This document shows positions 11,121 through 21,812 of a stretch of 64,000 nt of DNA, piece by piece. The stretch's first letter is position 1; every line of letters begins with the position of its first letter. The position numbers were made by a program, and so were the translations under genes. Under the pieces are notes generated by a model that was not told the DNA's origin, did no database searches, and saw only the letters and a list, made by a program, of their open reading frames with translations. The stretch covers positions 1 to 64,000 of the forward strand of contig JAUJYZ010001233.1 of NCBI GenBank assembly GCA_033675265.1, written 5' to 3'. The stretch comes from Actinostola sp. cb2023 (Eukaryota > Cnidaria > Anthozoa > Actiniaria > Actinostolidae).

Positions 11121-12197
11121 TAGCAAAGCAGTATACAAGGTCAAGGTCAGACTTCTGGAAAATACGAGCGCGAATCTGATTGACTGAGTCAGGGAATGGA
11201 ATGTAGTGCTGGAGTCAGCAGCCGGTAGTGTGACGAAGGCATTGCGTGACGACACTAATAATGGGTGCGTAGGAGTCTAATATATGCACAGATGACGTCA
11301 AAATGTGGTGAAAACAAAAAAGTACGCCACGAGACGAAGTCGAGAGATGGCTTAGCAATATTAATTTATTTATGACAGATTCTAAAACGGATACTACCTT
11401 GTCTTTAAAAAGTACAAAAATAACGAAAACAAATGAAATATTTCATCAAATTAAACTTAACTTTATTATATATCTCTTTACCTTATAAATCTTTCTTATA
11501 CGCAGAAAGCCATTTTCCAGATTTGCAGCAATTTTTTTCTTCTTTTGACAGTCATATTGTAAAAAACTGCCGATCGAGTGACAAAGTCAACAACAAAAAG
11601 CTCAAAAACATTCCCTAAACATAGCTCAATTGCCTTGAATATACCCACACAATTGAAAGGATTTTTTTTGTGAACAGTTACATGAACATTATATCTTACG
11701 AAAGTACCACAAAAAAGTAATTTTGTAGTCCGAAATCGGTAAACATCAATTCGATCTGGATTCAGCAAATTTCCAAGCTAGATGGCGAATTTGTGATGAC
11801 GTCATTCCAAGTTTCAGCCAATGAGGGCGCGCGTTATATTGTAGTGACGTCATCTGTGTGTCTGTCCTCTAATAACACATGGCTCTCGACCAATCAAATC
11901 GCATGTAATATACCATTTATTATATAATTCTCAATATAATTCAGTCTGCCTTGGAAAAATAGGGCAAAGTTACACAGGGTATAACTCAAATACAGCAACA
12001 TGATATGCAAATAATTTATTATATTACACATTCACACTTTACAAAATGTTTATGTTAATTTTTCTTAATGTGTAGTCAATCTTGCTGCATGTTGTCTTCA
12101 TTATTTGTTGTGATTGTACTTTTATCTGCACATTTACTGAGAAAGGATCGGAAGAAAATAGATCCCGCCATTTGGACCAATCAGCATCGGCATAGAA
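11121..12197. other. Intergenic stretch, nothing recognised
   Basis: No gene recognised. Frames of 60-90 codons occur on both strands but show no splice context or family motif. Confidence 0.45.
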
Positions 12198-13771
12198 ATG
12201 GCTGTTACCAGAGCCTACGAAGGGACACGGGACGACCGAGGAGCTCTGGGTACGAGAATGTTTTGTATTCGTCAACCCCAGTTCTTCCCTGCTGAAAAAA
12301 AAACCTACATGGTTTTAAGGTTCATTGCAAATTACTGGATCCAAATTACTTCAAATTACTCCTTGGAATACTGGGAGCACTTACCAGGCCAGGGTTCAAA
12401 GGATCAACATGTGACCGAATTCTTGGCACATGATTGGTTGTCTGGTTACCTCATGAATAATTAACGAGTATTTGATTGAATCATATTGAGTAGGCACTTC
12501 AGATTGTTCATCAGTTGTTCCGCCTGAAGAGTGAAAGGTGCGAGAATCGGCGATAGAGAGCAACATGACCGTAATTCAGGTATTAAGATGAAACCAATGT
12601 TCTATGAATCACTTGATAATCTTCATAGAAAACTGAATATTTATTTTTGTATACTCTGGACACGTTTGGGAATGGTGAAAAGTTCTATATATTTCATTTC
12701 ATGTATTAGTATGTCTTGATTTATCATTTTATTGTTATTATTATAGTTTTATCCAAATGATTTTAAAATTTGTGTTTATTTCTATCGAAAAACACTGCTT
12801 ACAATTCGCCTAATCTTACATAGAAATCTCCACACGGCCTGGGTTTAAGTATAGAGTGTAAGGACAGCTGCTATCAATTCTGCTCAAATCTGTGTACTTC
12901 AATGTTTTATTTCATCAGCCCTTTCGAACATACTTCCTAAACTTAGCTTTTCTTTTTTTTAATTGAAATTTCAGTTTCTGTTTATTAATTCACAAAATGT
13001 TTAGTTAAAGAAATAATACACAAACGCTTTCCAACAAATCAAATCGATTATCTTTCAAATTGTACCGATGTACGTATTACCAATCAGAACTAAGACTAAT
13101 AAATATGATTGATTCTTGAGTTCTGGTCATGTATGGAGAGCCCGCATGCTTTCGAGTTTCCATTGCATGGCCCGTGTTGTTAGTGCAGTAGAGAGATATT
13201 TGAAGACCGGACTATCACAACATAAAAGATCAATTGAACACAACTTACATACTTCAGTCTGCATCGATCACTGTTGTAAAAAATGATTTTATTTAAGTGA
13301 CTTCATTTGAGTGACCTCACCATACAAAAACATCAATGAACTCTTTTGAAACAGAATTCAATTTCATAAATTTATATCAATGGTTTACTTCCTGCTCAAG
13401 AGAAGAGTTCCATCCGCATGGATCTGGCCCCCGTTGCACGACAGAAATATCATTCAGGATTCCCACGAATTGCACGATGATGTATAATGACAATTAATGA
13501 ACTCTAATAGGATTTCAATGTAACTGGTTCGGGCGATGTTTGTGATGAAACCATAGGTTTGTTCAAAACTGGGAACAGTCCCTCTTTTCCCTCCAGACGA
13601 GAGCAAGCTAATCCCGAACTTATGAGGATTGGGGAGAGCCAACATTTAAGGAGTTCAAATCGTAGTTTGGTAGCGCTTAGGGTGATTAAACCTGAAAATA
13701 CCAACATTATATAATTATACCGGTATGGTCAAATATTTCAAGATATTTCATGCCTTGCCTGTTTCTTTCAG
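12198..13771. other. Upstream of the LRR-GPCR; one possible MITE end, no clear exon
   Basis: CGAGGAGCTCTGGGTACGAG at 12237-12256 resembles a single terminal repeat of a MITE, without a partner. At 13516-13725 the plus strand has a ~65-codon open stretch after CTCTAATAG that could be another exon of the downstream receptor; there is no family evidence, so it is left unassigned. The rest shows nothing I can name. Confidence 0.35.
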
Positions 13772-15871
13772 ATTCTCTCAATGTTCATGCTTACCGCCTC
13801 TAATGTGTTTATGCTGGAATCCCATCATACAGACAATCGCCCAAAGAGTATTTGCATAACACGTCATCAAAAGGGCTGCAGGTGCACCAATGGCGTCACG
13901 TATAACAAAACTGCGAAGTGTAATGTTAGTCACGTGACCGATGTTTCCAAATACCTTGTTGATCCGCGAGTTGTCCAGAAACTGTGAATAGAGCATTTTC
14001 AATTTCTGGTTGTAGTCTTCAATTTAATTTCTTTCGTATTCTGAAGAATCTAGTGAATTAGACTATTCTCACCTCAAGATACAAAATGCTTTATTTGTAC
14101 CAAAACTTTTTTACATATATAGTTATACAACAAATATCACTAGACCAACCTGCCCCCTTGTCTGATTGTCTGATTATTACTGTCGTTCACAGTGACCCTT
14201 CTTGGAATAACATCGAAGTGATTCCCTCAAAGGCCTTTGTAAATGTTTCCCGCCTTCTTACTCTGTAAGTAACTATCTCTCTTCACGTAATTTATTTGTT
14301 TTGCAGGCAATTCATTTATAGTGTAGAAACAGCTAAAGTTATATGTTTTAAATATTTAAAAATATTTTATTGGATAGGTCTTTGGCATCCAATCGAATAC
14401 ACACCATAAGTGGAGAAGCATTTTATGGCTTGACCAGACTAATGGAATTGTAAGTTTTCTGTGCTTCGTTCTATTCATTATCTACCATGGATACCACCAG
14501 CTATCCAACCTACTTCCTTATATGGTAAAAATGAAATTTAATCCTCCCTTGTATTTACTGGCTTGTTTCGATCTTCTTTTTCCAAGGAATCTCAATGATA
14601 ATAACTTAAAACAATGGGACACAAAACACATCGAGAAGCATCTACCGAATCTGAAAGTCTTAAAGCTGCAACTCAACTATAACTTCCTGCCTGAAGAAAA
14701 CCTTCTTTCATTGCCGAACTTGGATACTGTGGATTTCTTACTTTCTAATGTTATGCATCGCAGAACGTTTTTCTTGAATTGCATTCTGAGTCGAAACAGT
14801 TCACAGATATATGACCCACTGACTAGCTGGCTTGTTTTAAATCCCAAAATATCACGCCTTGCAGGAGGTTCATACTGTGATGCTCACAAACTAATGGATA
14901 TGCCTGATACGCTTTTAAACATTACTTCTCGAACTCACTTTAAATTCATGTGCAGGGTTTTAACCATATATAATAAAAAGGCCAGAAATGTGGAAACAAA
15001 GGCAAAGGGCTGGTACACAATCACATCCTCCAATACATGTTGGGACACCATCAATAAGATTCATATTCTGCTGACGCTGATTATCGGTATTTTTGCCATG
15101 ATGTTCAATCTTGTCATTATCATCACTACTCTAAGAAGCAAAGTTCTTCAAGATTCGGTTGCACATGTATTAGTGGCCAATGTGGCTGCAGGAGACGTGT
15201 TGTACACACTTTACCTGATTATAATCACAACTACGAGACAAAGTATGACCAGCGAAGAATTCTATCGTTTCTACTTACCTTATTATTGTAGAATCGTTGG
15301 TGCCTTTCTTCTGATTGGATTGTTCATCACCCCATTTATGACGTTTATGATGACGTTAGAAAGATATTTGGTTATAGTATATTGCATGAAACCTAACGTA
15401 AGACTCACTATGAAACACTGTTGCGTAGGTTTATGCTTGGGATGGTGTTTAGCAGTCTGTTTCGCTATAAGCTTTATGAATTCAGAACACTTTTCCATGG
15501 AGACAGATACTATGTGCGTGCCTTTGTCAAACATTGACAGACAAGACATTGTTCGACTCTCCGTGATCTCGATTGGCATTTTGTACATCGTTTGCACATG
15601 TTTATGTTGTCACATTTACATAGATGTGAAAAGAACTACTGAGAGAACAGAACAGTTCCAAAGAGAAAGCCGTGGTGCACGTAGAATTGCACTGATAATG
15701 TTTACAAATGTGCTGTTTTGCATTCTACCATTGGTTGCTACTGCAGTCATTACATTCTCCACGCTCGTCAACGTATCAGGGAAGGACAAGCTTATTTTCT
15801 GGAGAACTTGTACAGTTACATGTTTTGGCATGAATTCATCAGTTGTTGAATCCTATCTTATTTTCGTTTAG
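13772..15871 (+). CDS. LRR-containing GPCR (LGR/relaxin-receptor-like), frameshifted at TM7
   Basis: Four exons are readable: 13772-13983, 14193-14264, 14378-14449 and 14587-15871. The introns all interrupt the codon after its second base, and exons 2 and 3 are exactly 72 bp, the one-repeat-per-exon pattern of LGR receptors. Exon 1 carries a cysteine-rich cap (CITRHQKGCRCTNGVTY). Exons 2-3 and the start of exon 4 encode leucine-rich repeats. Exon 4 then encodes seven hydrophobic helices starting at INKIHILLTLIIGIFAM, with LERYLVIVY after TM3 (DRY-type position). The frame stops at 15871 inside TM7. One base over, the sequence reads LNPILFSFRNELF, the expected NPxxY-type motif and helix 8, ending at 15947. 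So a single-base shift near 15845 breaks the receptor: a pseudogene, an allele or an assembly error. The true start exon is not identified. Confidence 0.8.
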
Positions 15872-16249
15872 AAACGAATTATTTTGTTTGGAGTTTCACA
15901 AATTGTTTCCCTTAAAAATACATAATTCCGTTGACACTATCAGTTAAGAGCGGCTTTCTGTAAATATCGACTACAGTTGTTCACTAGCAAAATATCGAAC
16001 ATTATCAACCTTTTTTAGAAAATAGGTTCATCTGAGATGTTCCGCGGAAAATGTATTTCTATACTTATATGGAATGGAACTCAGTTGATTAGATTGTTCA
16101 CCTAATTCAGGCCTTCACGCTTTTACGGGGGTTTTCCCTTGGGGCTTACTGATTGGCGTATTTGAGTATAAGTACAGAGAACAGTGAACGCCTATTCATT
16201 ATCTCACTCACGCAGTCTTGACGTTCACGTCACCTACTTTTGACCAACG
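15872..16249. other. Receptor 3' end and spacer
   Basis: The first 75 bases would be receptor C-tail if the frameshift is an error. The rest has no recognised feature. Confidence 0.4.
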
Positions 16250-16647
16250 ATGACTGACGCTGATCCTGCCGAAGGTTCTGCTACTATAGTCGAGACTCTG
16301 GCAATTCTGGCGAATTAATCTGAACCAAGTCAATCCTAACCCACAACTGGTAGCTAGAGCAAGTCTATTCGCTGTTTGAAGGTTTTCTTAGTTCGCAGCT
16401 CAGGATACTAACGGAAAACAGTTGGAAGATAAAACGGCAGCGAGCCTCAAATTCAAAGGAAACAGGAGGCAGTTGGAGTTTTATTCGCAGATGGAGCCGG
16501 TGTATTTTATCCCAAGTCCAGGACGCCGCTGACAACCCTGCCGAGATTCACAGGCTGGTTGCAAAAGGAAAGAAGCTAATAAAGAAAAGACAAAAGCTCA
16601 TCAAAATCAGATTGCAGACCGAACTAGTAAAGAACCTCATGGACTAA
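16250..16647 (+). pseudogene. Decayed retroelement ORF1 (gag-like) fragment
   Basis: Starting at an ATG at 16250, three frames together resemble the helical ORF1 protein of cnidarian tyrosine-recombinase retroelements: a LKFKGNRRQLEF stretch, then DAADNPAEIHRLVAKGKK and LIKKRQKLIKI. Stops at 16316 and later, plus frame changes, break it. It stands alone without an RT. The assignment rests on resemblance only; a translated search against retroelement ORF1 proteins would settle it. Confidence 0.45.
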
Positions 16648-16790
16648 ACAATACCTTAAAAATACCATCACATCGTTAGTACCGCTATTCTAGACGGTTA
16701 TAGTTTCACACCCTAAATGATATTATTGTTTAGAAATGCCAAGCGCTGTCCTTAAAGGGGCTATGTCATCCGTGGCGCATGCGCGGTCGA

Positions 16791-17445
16791 TAAGCTCTAT
16801 CTTGAAAACATTGGCCCAATTTTTTCAAGTTTCACCCGTGAGATAGCGTTGTTCATTAATCCATGTAAATCTTTGTAATATTTTGAACTGGCTGTGGAGT
16901 GACCATTTCGAATTAGTCTTTGGACATCCTCCATTAGTCGGAGGATAATATTTTGAGTATTATTGGACAATGAGGGATGATAATGAGAGTTGTTCAACAA
17001 CCAAAACAAATTTTCATGGCGGCCGTCGAAGCGGCAGTGGAAGGAGAAGACTTTATAAGTCAGTCAAATAAAGAAATAGAGACTACCAGAAGACACACAG
17101 CCGTTGATGGTTATCTGCTGCAGTTTCTACATCCTGTAACAGAACTAAATTTCGTACTCATGAGAAGCCGCAGCCCTTGGATACCGCCAACTTGGTCATT
17201 TCAAATGACCAAGTTACGCCACAGGGAAACTACACATACAATAGAAGTGTGAACAGAAGTAATTACGGATCTGAGATAATATGAGAAAGACATGTCATCG
17301 CCTCGTGTTAGAAGATTGCCATACTATTTACAAACTGAATTGAATTTAAACCTGATTACTATTTAAGCTTACATGATTTACTAACGCATAGTCAATTGTT
17401 GAAACAATATTTCAAAAGAAAATCGTCGGTGCTTGGTGATATCCA
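16791..17445. other. Spacer left of the kinase gene
   Basis: No gene recognised. It contains an exact palindrome at 17189-17215 (AACTTGGTCATTT, one base, then its complement). Confidence 0.45.
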
Positions 17446-18738
17446 CTAAACACTTTGCGTGTCATTTAAAATACTGTCAAACGTATTCAAAATATTGGCA
17501 ATATTGGGTCTTGTAATGCTCGAGGTTGCTGTGGTGGCTTGAATAATCCTTGACAAACACTTTCCAAAGCTTCGTTTATCTACACACGACTCTAACATTT
17601 TCCCCAAGGAATATACGTCGCTTGCGGTGGTTTGTTTATAACCGGACCTCACTTCCGGCGCAAGGTAGAGAGCATTGGATAATCGTTTGCGTTGTTTTGC
17701 TTTGTCTATTCTTCTGCTCTTACCGAAATCAATAATGATAGCCCGTAAATATCCATCGTCATTGCACTGTTCAAGAAGTACATTATTCGCTTTTAAATCA
17801 TTGTGCAAGTATCCTTTAGAGTGAATATAATCTAAAACTTTGCAAATGTCTTTAAATACTAAAATTGTTTGCCTCTTATCCAACCTTTTTTGGTTACAGG
17901 CCCTTTGGAGAGTAAGGCTTTCTTTTCCTATCCCATGAAACTGTAACACGATGGAATAGGGTGCTTGATTTGGACATACTCCGAAAAGAAGCGGTAAACC
18001 AGGATGATCTCCTAGATTATGGAGAACTGCAGCCTCGTGAAGCGCTTCTCGCCTGCATCTTTCTTTCTCTGTAGTGGAGTCGCGCATCTCCTTCATTTCC
18101 TTTACTACTACTTTTATTCCACGATAGCTTGCAAGGAAACAATTTCCAAACGTTCCACAGCCAATTGGGACATCAGAGAGCTTAACAATCAGGGACCTGT
18201 TAATCTCGCGTATTTGGTTGGAAACATTCCTTGAATAATCTCTCTTCCGGGAACCACTATTTCCTGTGATTACATGTTGATCTTCTCGCGAATATTTCTC
18301 CAAAGGCTCACTCTTTCTTTGAGTACTCTTTTCAGTCAATCTTGAGGGAGGCCCATGTTTATCACATAAATTCGAACATAAATGATGTTTTTTCTGTTTA
18401 GCTAATTCCACCATTTTTTTCCCTCTGCTCTCCATTTTGAGACTGACGTTTTGAACTTTGGTGACATCTTTAGGGTTTTGTGCACTGCATGGATTTTCAA
18501 GCTCTTTGCATAGTATAGAGGTTCCCCCTTGTTTTTGTACTTCGTCAACTGCGCTTGGTTCACGAACCTCAGACGCATAATCCAAAGGCGTCTCTTCAAG
18601 ACCGATACTTCGCCACAGTTTCTTCTTCCTCCTTTCTTCTACTTTATTTGCTCGATTCCTCTTCTTCCACTCCTCCTTTTGCCTTTTTTTCTCTTCTTTA
18701 GAATGCGGACGAGATTTAAAATTCCGTCCTTTCGGCAT
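17446..18738 (-). CDS. Single-exon protein kinase, lysine-rich N-terminus
   Basis: An intronless 430-residue frame from a true ATG at 18738. Residues 1-45 are highly basic (KEEKKRQKEEWKKRNRANK), a possible nuclear or nucleolar signal, followed by a low-complexity linker to about 185. The kinase domain spans roughly 186-425: glycine loop GCGTFGNCF at 193-201, catalytic lysine in VVVKEMK (K213), helix-C glutamate near 231, catalytic loop HNDLKANN at 312-319 (D314, N319), DFG at 337-339 and APE at 360-362. All catalytic residues are present, so it is probably active. The usual HRD arginine is asparagine (HND), which removes the basic residue that normally contacts an activation-loop phosphate. 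The absence of introns, unlike its neighbours, suggests a retrocopy origin. It is divergently arranged with the zinc-finger gene 314 bp away. Confidence 0.88.
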   Translation of the reverse strand: MPKGRNFKSRPHSKEEKKRQKEEWKKRNRANKVEERRKKKLWRSIGLEETPLDYASEVREPSAVDEVQKQGGTSILCKELENPCSAQNPKDVTKVQNVSLKMESRGKKMVELAKQKKHHLCSNLCDKHGPPSRLTEKSTQRKSEPLEKYSREDQHVITGNSGSRKRDYSRNVSNQIREINRSLIVKLSDVPIGCGTFGNCFLASYRGIKVVVKEMKEMRDSTTEKERCRREALHEAAVLHNLGDHPGLPLLFGVCPNQAPYSIVLQFHGIGKESLTLQRACNQKRLDKRQTILVFKDICKVLDYIHSKGYLHNDLKANNVLLEQCNDDGYLRAIIIDFGKSRRIDKAKQRKRLSNALYLAPEVRSGYKQTTASDVYSLGKMLESCVDKRSFGKCLSRIIQATTATSSITRPNIANILNTFDSILNDTQSV

Positions 18739-19052
18739 AATGACTGCTTTCCATAAGCCTGCATTACAGCCGGAGTGAAATTCGAGCTAGTAGCTCGACT
18801 GTACGCACCACTGAAGATACTAAGGGTGGTTGGGTGGGTTAACGGAAAAATATTTATAAAAGCAATCGGTTGAATCCCGTATATTTGCGCAAAACTTTTG
18901 TTCCTTTAAACCAGAACTCCTGATTTAAAGCGGACTACGTTTTCTTCGCTGACATAACCAGAAAAATAGAAAAAAATAGAAATATATATTTGGGGTTTCA
19001 AATTACGTAAATCAATGTTGTTGAGAGCATCCTGTTACAGTGTTTGGTAGAA
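18739..19052. promoter_or_regulatory. Shared 5' region of the divergent kinase and zinc-finger genes
   Basis: The two start codons face away from each other across these 314 bases, so promoters of both genes must lie here or in unseen 5' exons. The word GCCTGCATTACAGCC near 18758 resembles the end of the MITE at 28291-28447. No specific promoter motif can be assigned with confidence. Confidence 0.4.
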
Positions 19053-20216
19053 ATGGCTGCAACTCTGTCTACCAAGTGTCCCTCGTGCCATCGACTTTTT
19101 AAAACTTACTATATGCTAAAAAAGCATGCTTTTCAGCGACACCAAATTTTAGAAGAAAATCTAGTTCCTGTTTTCAAAGACTCCGAAGGAGAAAGAGTAG
19201 TCATTCCAGACAAGAAAGAACTTTTAGGCGCACAGCACGTGGCATATATAGCATGGCTTGCTGGACTAACCGAGAGGATAATCTCGGTATTCCATCCACG
19301 TTTACCAGGTACATACAAATAATTTACACACATTACTAAACAAGATATCTAATGAGATACAAAGTGTGAAACATCGCTTGTTTTCTTCTAATATATCTGA
19401 AACATCAATTTTAGATTAGAATCGCATCCAACAAGGACAACACAATAATTTCAGCAAAAACAGTTGTATTTTAGCATGTCTAACATTTTGCATCTCATTA
19501 GATATTTGTATAAATGTATACTACAACGTTTCTGCAATTGAGTGTATATATACTATTTACATTTAGCCATACTAACTGCACACAAGTCACACATAATAAC
19601 TGTCAAATGTCAACCATTTTTAATAAATGTCACAGACATAAATAATAATTAAAATATGTTCTCAAAATTTGTGGTAATTTATTGAATATATTTTTTTAAA
19701 TACTTATATCATTATATCAAACACATTTTTTTTGCACTAGGAAAATGGATAAGAATAGACTCCCAGCAGGTTCCAATCATCTACTTTCAGCATTTCATCT
19801 GGAAAATGAGTGCAGTCATTAACTCTGTCAGGGTGATGCCTCACAGGGCACAACCAGCATATCAAGGGTCTACTAAAAAAATATCCTACAAATTATTTGA
19901 CATAGAGCTATTTTGGGATGCTCTGGAAGAGCAATCAATTGTTCCATTTACCAACGAGGCACTATTTGCTGGTAATGAACAATGTAATGACGACACTGAA
20001 GTACTTTCTGTTGAAGAGGAAATTGAGCGTGCCAAACAACAATCAAGAGAAGGTCTAAGAAGAAAGAGATCTTCTTCGAAATCATCTTTAATTGTTGGCT
20101 ATGGGGAGGGTCGAGCTACCCGAGAAATTGAGCTAATCTGGTGGCCAAACCTATACCGTCTAACCAACCATGGCCGCCTTGTAATCAGAATATACATTAG
20201 CAAATGTGAATTTTAG
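19053..20216 (+). CDS. Two-exon C2H2 zinc-finger protein, function unknown
   Basis: Exon 1 is 19053-19308 and exon 2 is 19741-20216. Donor CCAG-GTACAT and acceptor TTTGCACTAG join in frame, giving 243 residues. One canonical C2H2 finger sits at residues 9-30 (C9, C12, H25, H30; sequence starting CPSCHRLFKTYY). The middle is mixed and hydrophobic (AQHVAYIAWLAGLTERII; VPIIYFQHFIWKMSAVINSV). Near the end is a basic serine-rich stretch, RRKRSSSKSSL, a possible nuclear signal. A single finger would hardly give sequence-specific DNA binding alone. Its position inside the candidate 16.5-kb element, head-to-head with the kinase and tail-to-tail with the transposase-like gene, makes an accessory role possible; that is inference. 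The last 35 codons may be read-through of an exon if a further exon exists. I do not recognise the family. Confidence 0.7.
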
Positions 20217-20273
20217 ATACTATATTGAAAACGTTGGGTCAACTTTCATTATAATTATCCTTCCGCTGCTTAA

Positions 20274-20841
20274 AGGGGGACTAGTCCTGACGAATATCAT
20301 TCAAAATTTAATTTAGCCAAAACTCCATAGAAAAAAATATTCAAGGGCCTAGCTTATAATCACTAGTTAAAATTTTTCTCAATATTCCAGAGGGAAGTAC
20401 TATATGTTTATGAATCTTTAAAGGTGCAAGTGACATCACTTATACTCAACCCAAACTCGTTCCATACATTTCTTTGTATTTTGTGATCAAAATATCTGAA
20501 TGGTTTGTTCTGATAACAGCTCTGCATTGAAGAAAACTGGTCAAACATTCAATCCTAAGCACATATAAGATAAGAAAACAAACTCCTTCACACAAATGTT
20601 TAGCTTCATATAAATAAAATAATTCAAGACATTAAACATGAAGAAATGTACGAAGCAAAACCGTGTTGATTGTTTGGGTTGAGTACGTGACGTCACTGAC
20701 ACCAATAGATTCATAACAATGTAATACTTCCCATTGGATGTTTGAGAAAAAAATTAACCAGTGATTGTATGGGTCTTTGAGATTATTTCAGTGAAGTTTC
20801 AGCTAAATCAAATTTTGGACGATTGATGTCCTAGTCCCCCT
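20274..20841. mobile_element. TTAA-flanked MITE with AGGGGGACTAG ends
   Basis: Both tips read AGGGGGACTAG immediately inside TTAA (20270-20273 and 20842-20845). The inverted arms extend about 130 bp with recognisable pairs such as CAAAATTTAATTTAGC with CAAAATTTGATTTAGC. No coding capacity. TTAA flanks point to a Kolobok- or piggyBac-type mobiliser. Confidence 0.8.
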
Positions 20842-21011
20842 TTAATTGATATACATGTAGCTACACAATATTCCATGCCAAGAAAGAAGACGAAATGCAT
20901 AATAAGGTAACCAACCAATCATAATAACAAACAAGATTGACATTATTTTAAATGACATCACTAAAATCAATCTCTTGAAGCTTTTTTATAATCTGTTATT
21001 GACTTGTTTTA

Positions 21012-21185
21012 ATAGGCGATTTCCATGTTGTTTTACTACAACTACCAGAATGCTTCTTTCTTATTCAGATTTGTATTCCCTCATGAGAATAGTAAGACAA
21101 TTGGTGCTAATTATCTAACAAAAGAAAATGGGCAAAAGATTCTGGTACTTGTAGTCAAACGACGCCATCATGGAAATCGCCTATA
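21012..21185. mobile_element. Small TA-flanked MITE
   Basis: TAGGCGATTTCCATG at the left and CATGGAAATCGCCTA at the right are exact inverted repeats; inner bases (GTAGT...CCAGAAT) also pair. Mariner-like by its TA ends. It lies 3' of the transposase-like gene. Confidence 0.75.
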
Positions 21186-21256
21186 GTTAACACGACGAAG
21201 CATCTTCATTATGCATTTGTTCAATTTCTGACTTATCTGCATTTGGACTTATTTAC

Positions 21257-21513
21257 AGTGGAGCTACACAAACCAAGGCCACCCAAAAACATTTCAACAC
21301 AAATTATCCAATGATCATGTTTGAGTATTTGAACAATATAATCTGTACACATTTGCCTGAAATGTTAACTCCCAATAATTATTATTGTGTATTTACGTTC
21401 AGATGATTGTTAAAAATTTGTACAGATTCTATTGTTCAAATACTCAAACGTGATTGGATAATTTGTGTGAAACTTGTTTGGGTGGCCTTGGTTCATGCAT
21501 TGTAGTCGCACTG
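21257..21513. mobile_element. Palindromic MITE, ~100-bp arms
   Basis: TTACAGTG...AACCAAGGCCACCCAAA at the left recurs inverted at the right, and the arms continue through AATTATCCAAT and GTTTGAGTATTTGAACAATA. The loop is about 50 bp. No coding sequence. Confidence 0.8.
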
Positions 21514-21812
21514 TAACACTTTTATATTTATGCATTCGTTTGACCAATGAGCAAAATCATTGATCATTTGTATTTTAGAGTAAACTGTTTTATGTACAGT
21601 AGTTACATTTGTACATGTAATATTAGACTAAAACAAGAGTCTTTCATTCTCCTCAACAATTTAAATGTACAGTGGCAGCTCAATTCTTTTGAAACCCACT
21701 AATTTTCATACTTGCTATATTTACAAAATATTTATGTACAGTTCAAGTTAGAAAAAAAATTGTATAGTTTTTCTCAACAAATTTTGCTGTCAGCAAATAG
21801 CATTTACAAATA

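Noticed and set aside
13454..14002. Minus-strand ORFs over the receptor's first exon region
   Set aside because: The plus strand there is explained by a splice-bounded exon with matching phase; the minus frames show no splice context.
14522..14586. ATG at 14522 as the receptor start
   Set aside because: It lies in the intron before the exon starting at 14587; upstream LRR exons join in phase at 14587.
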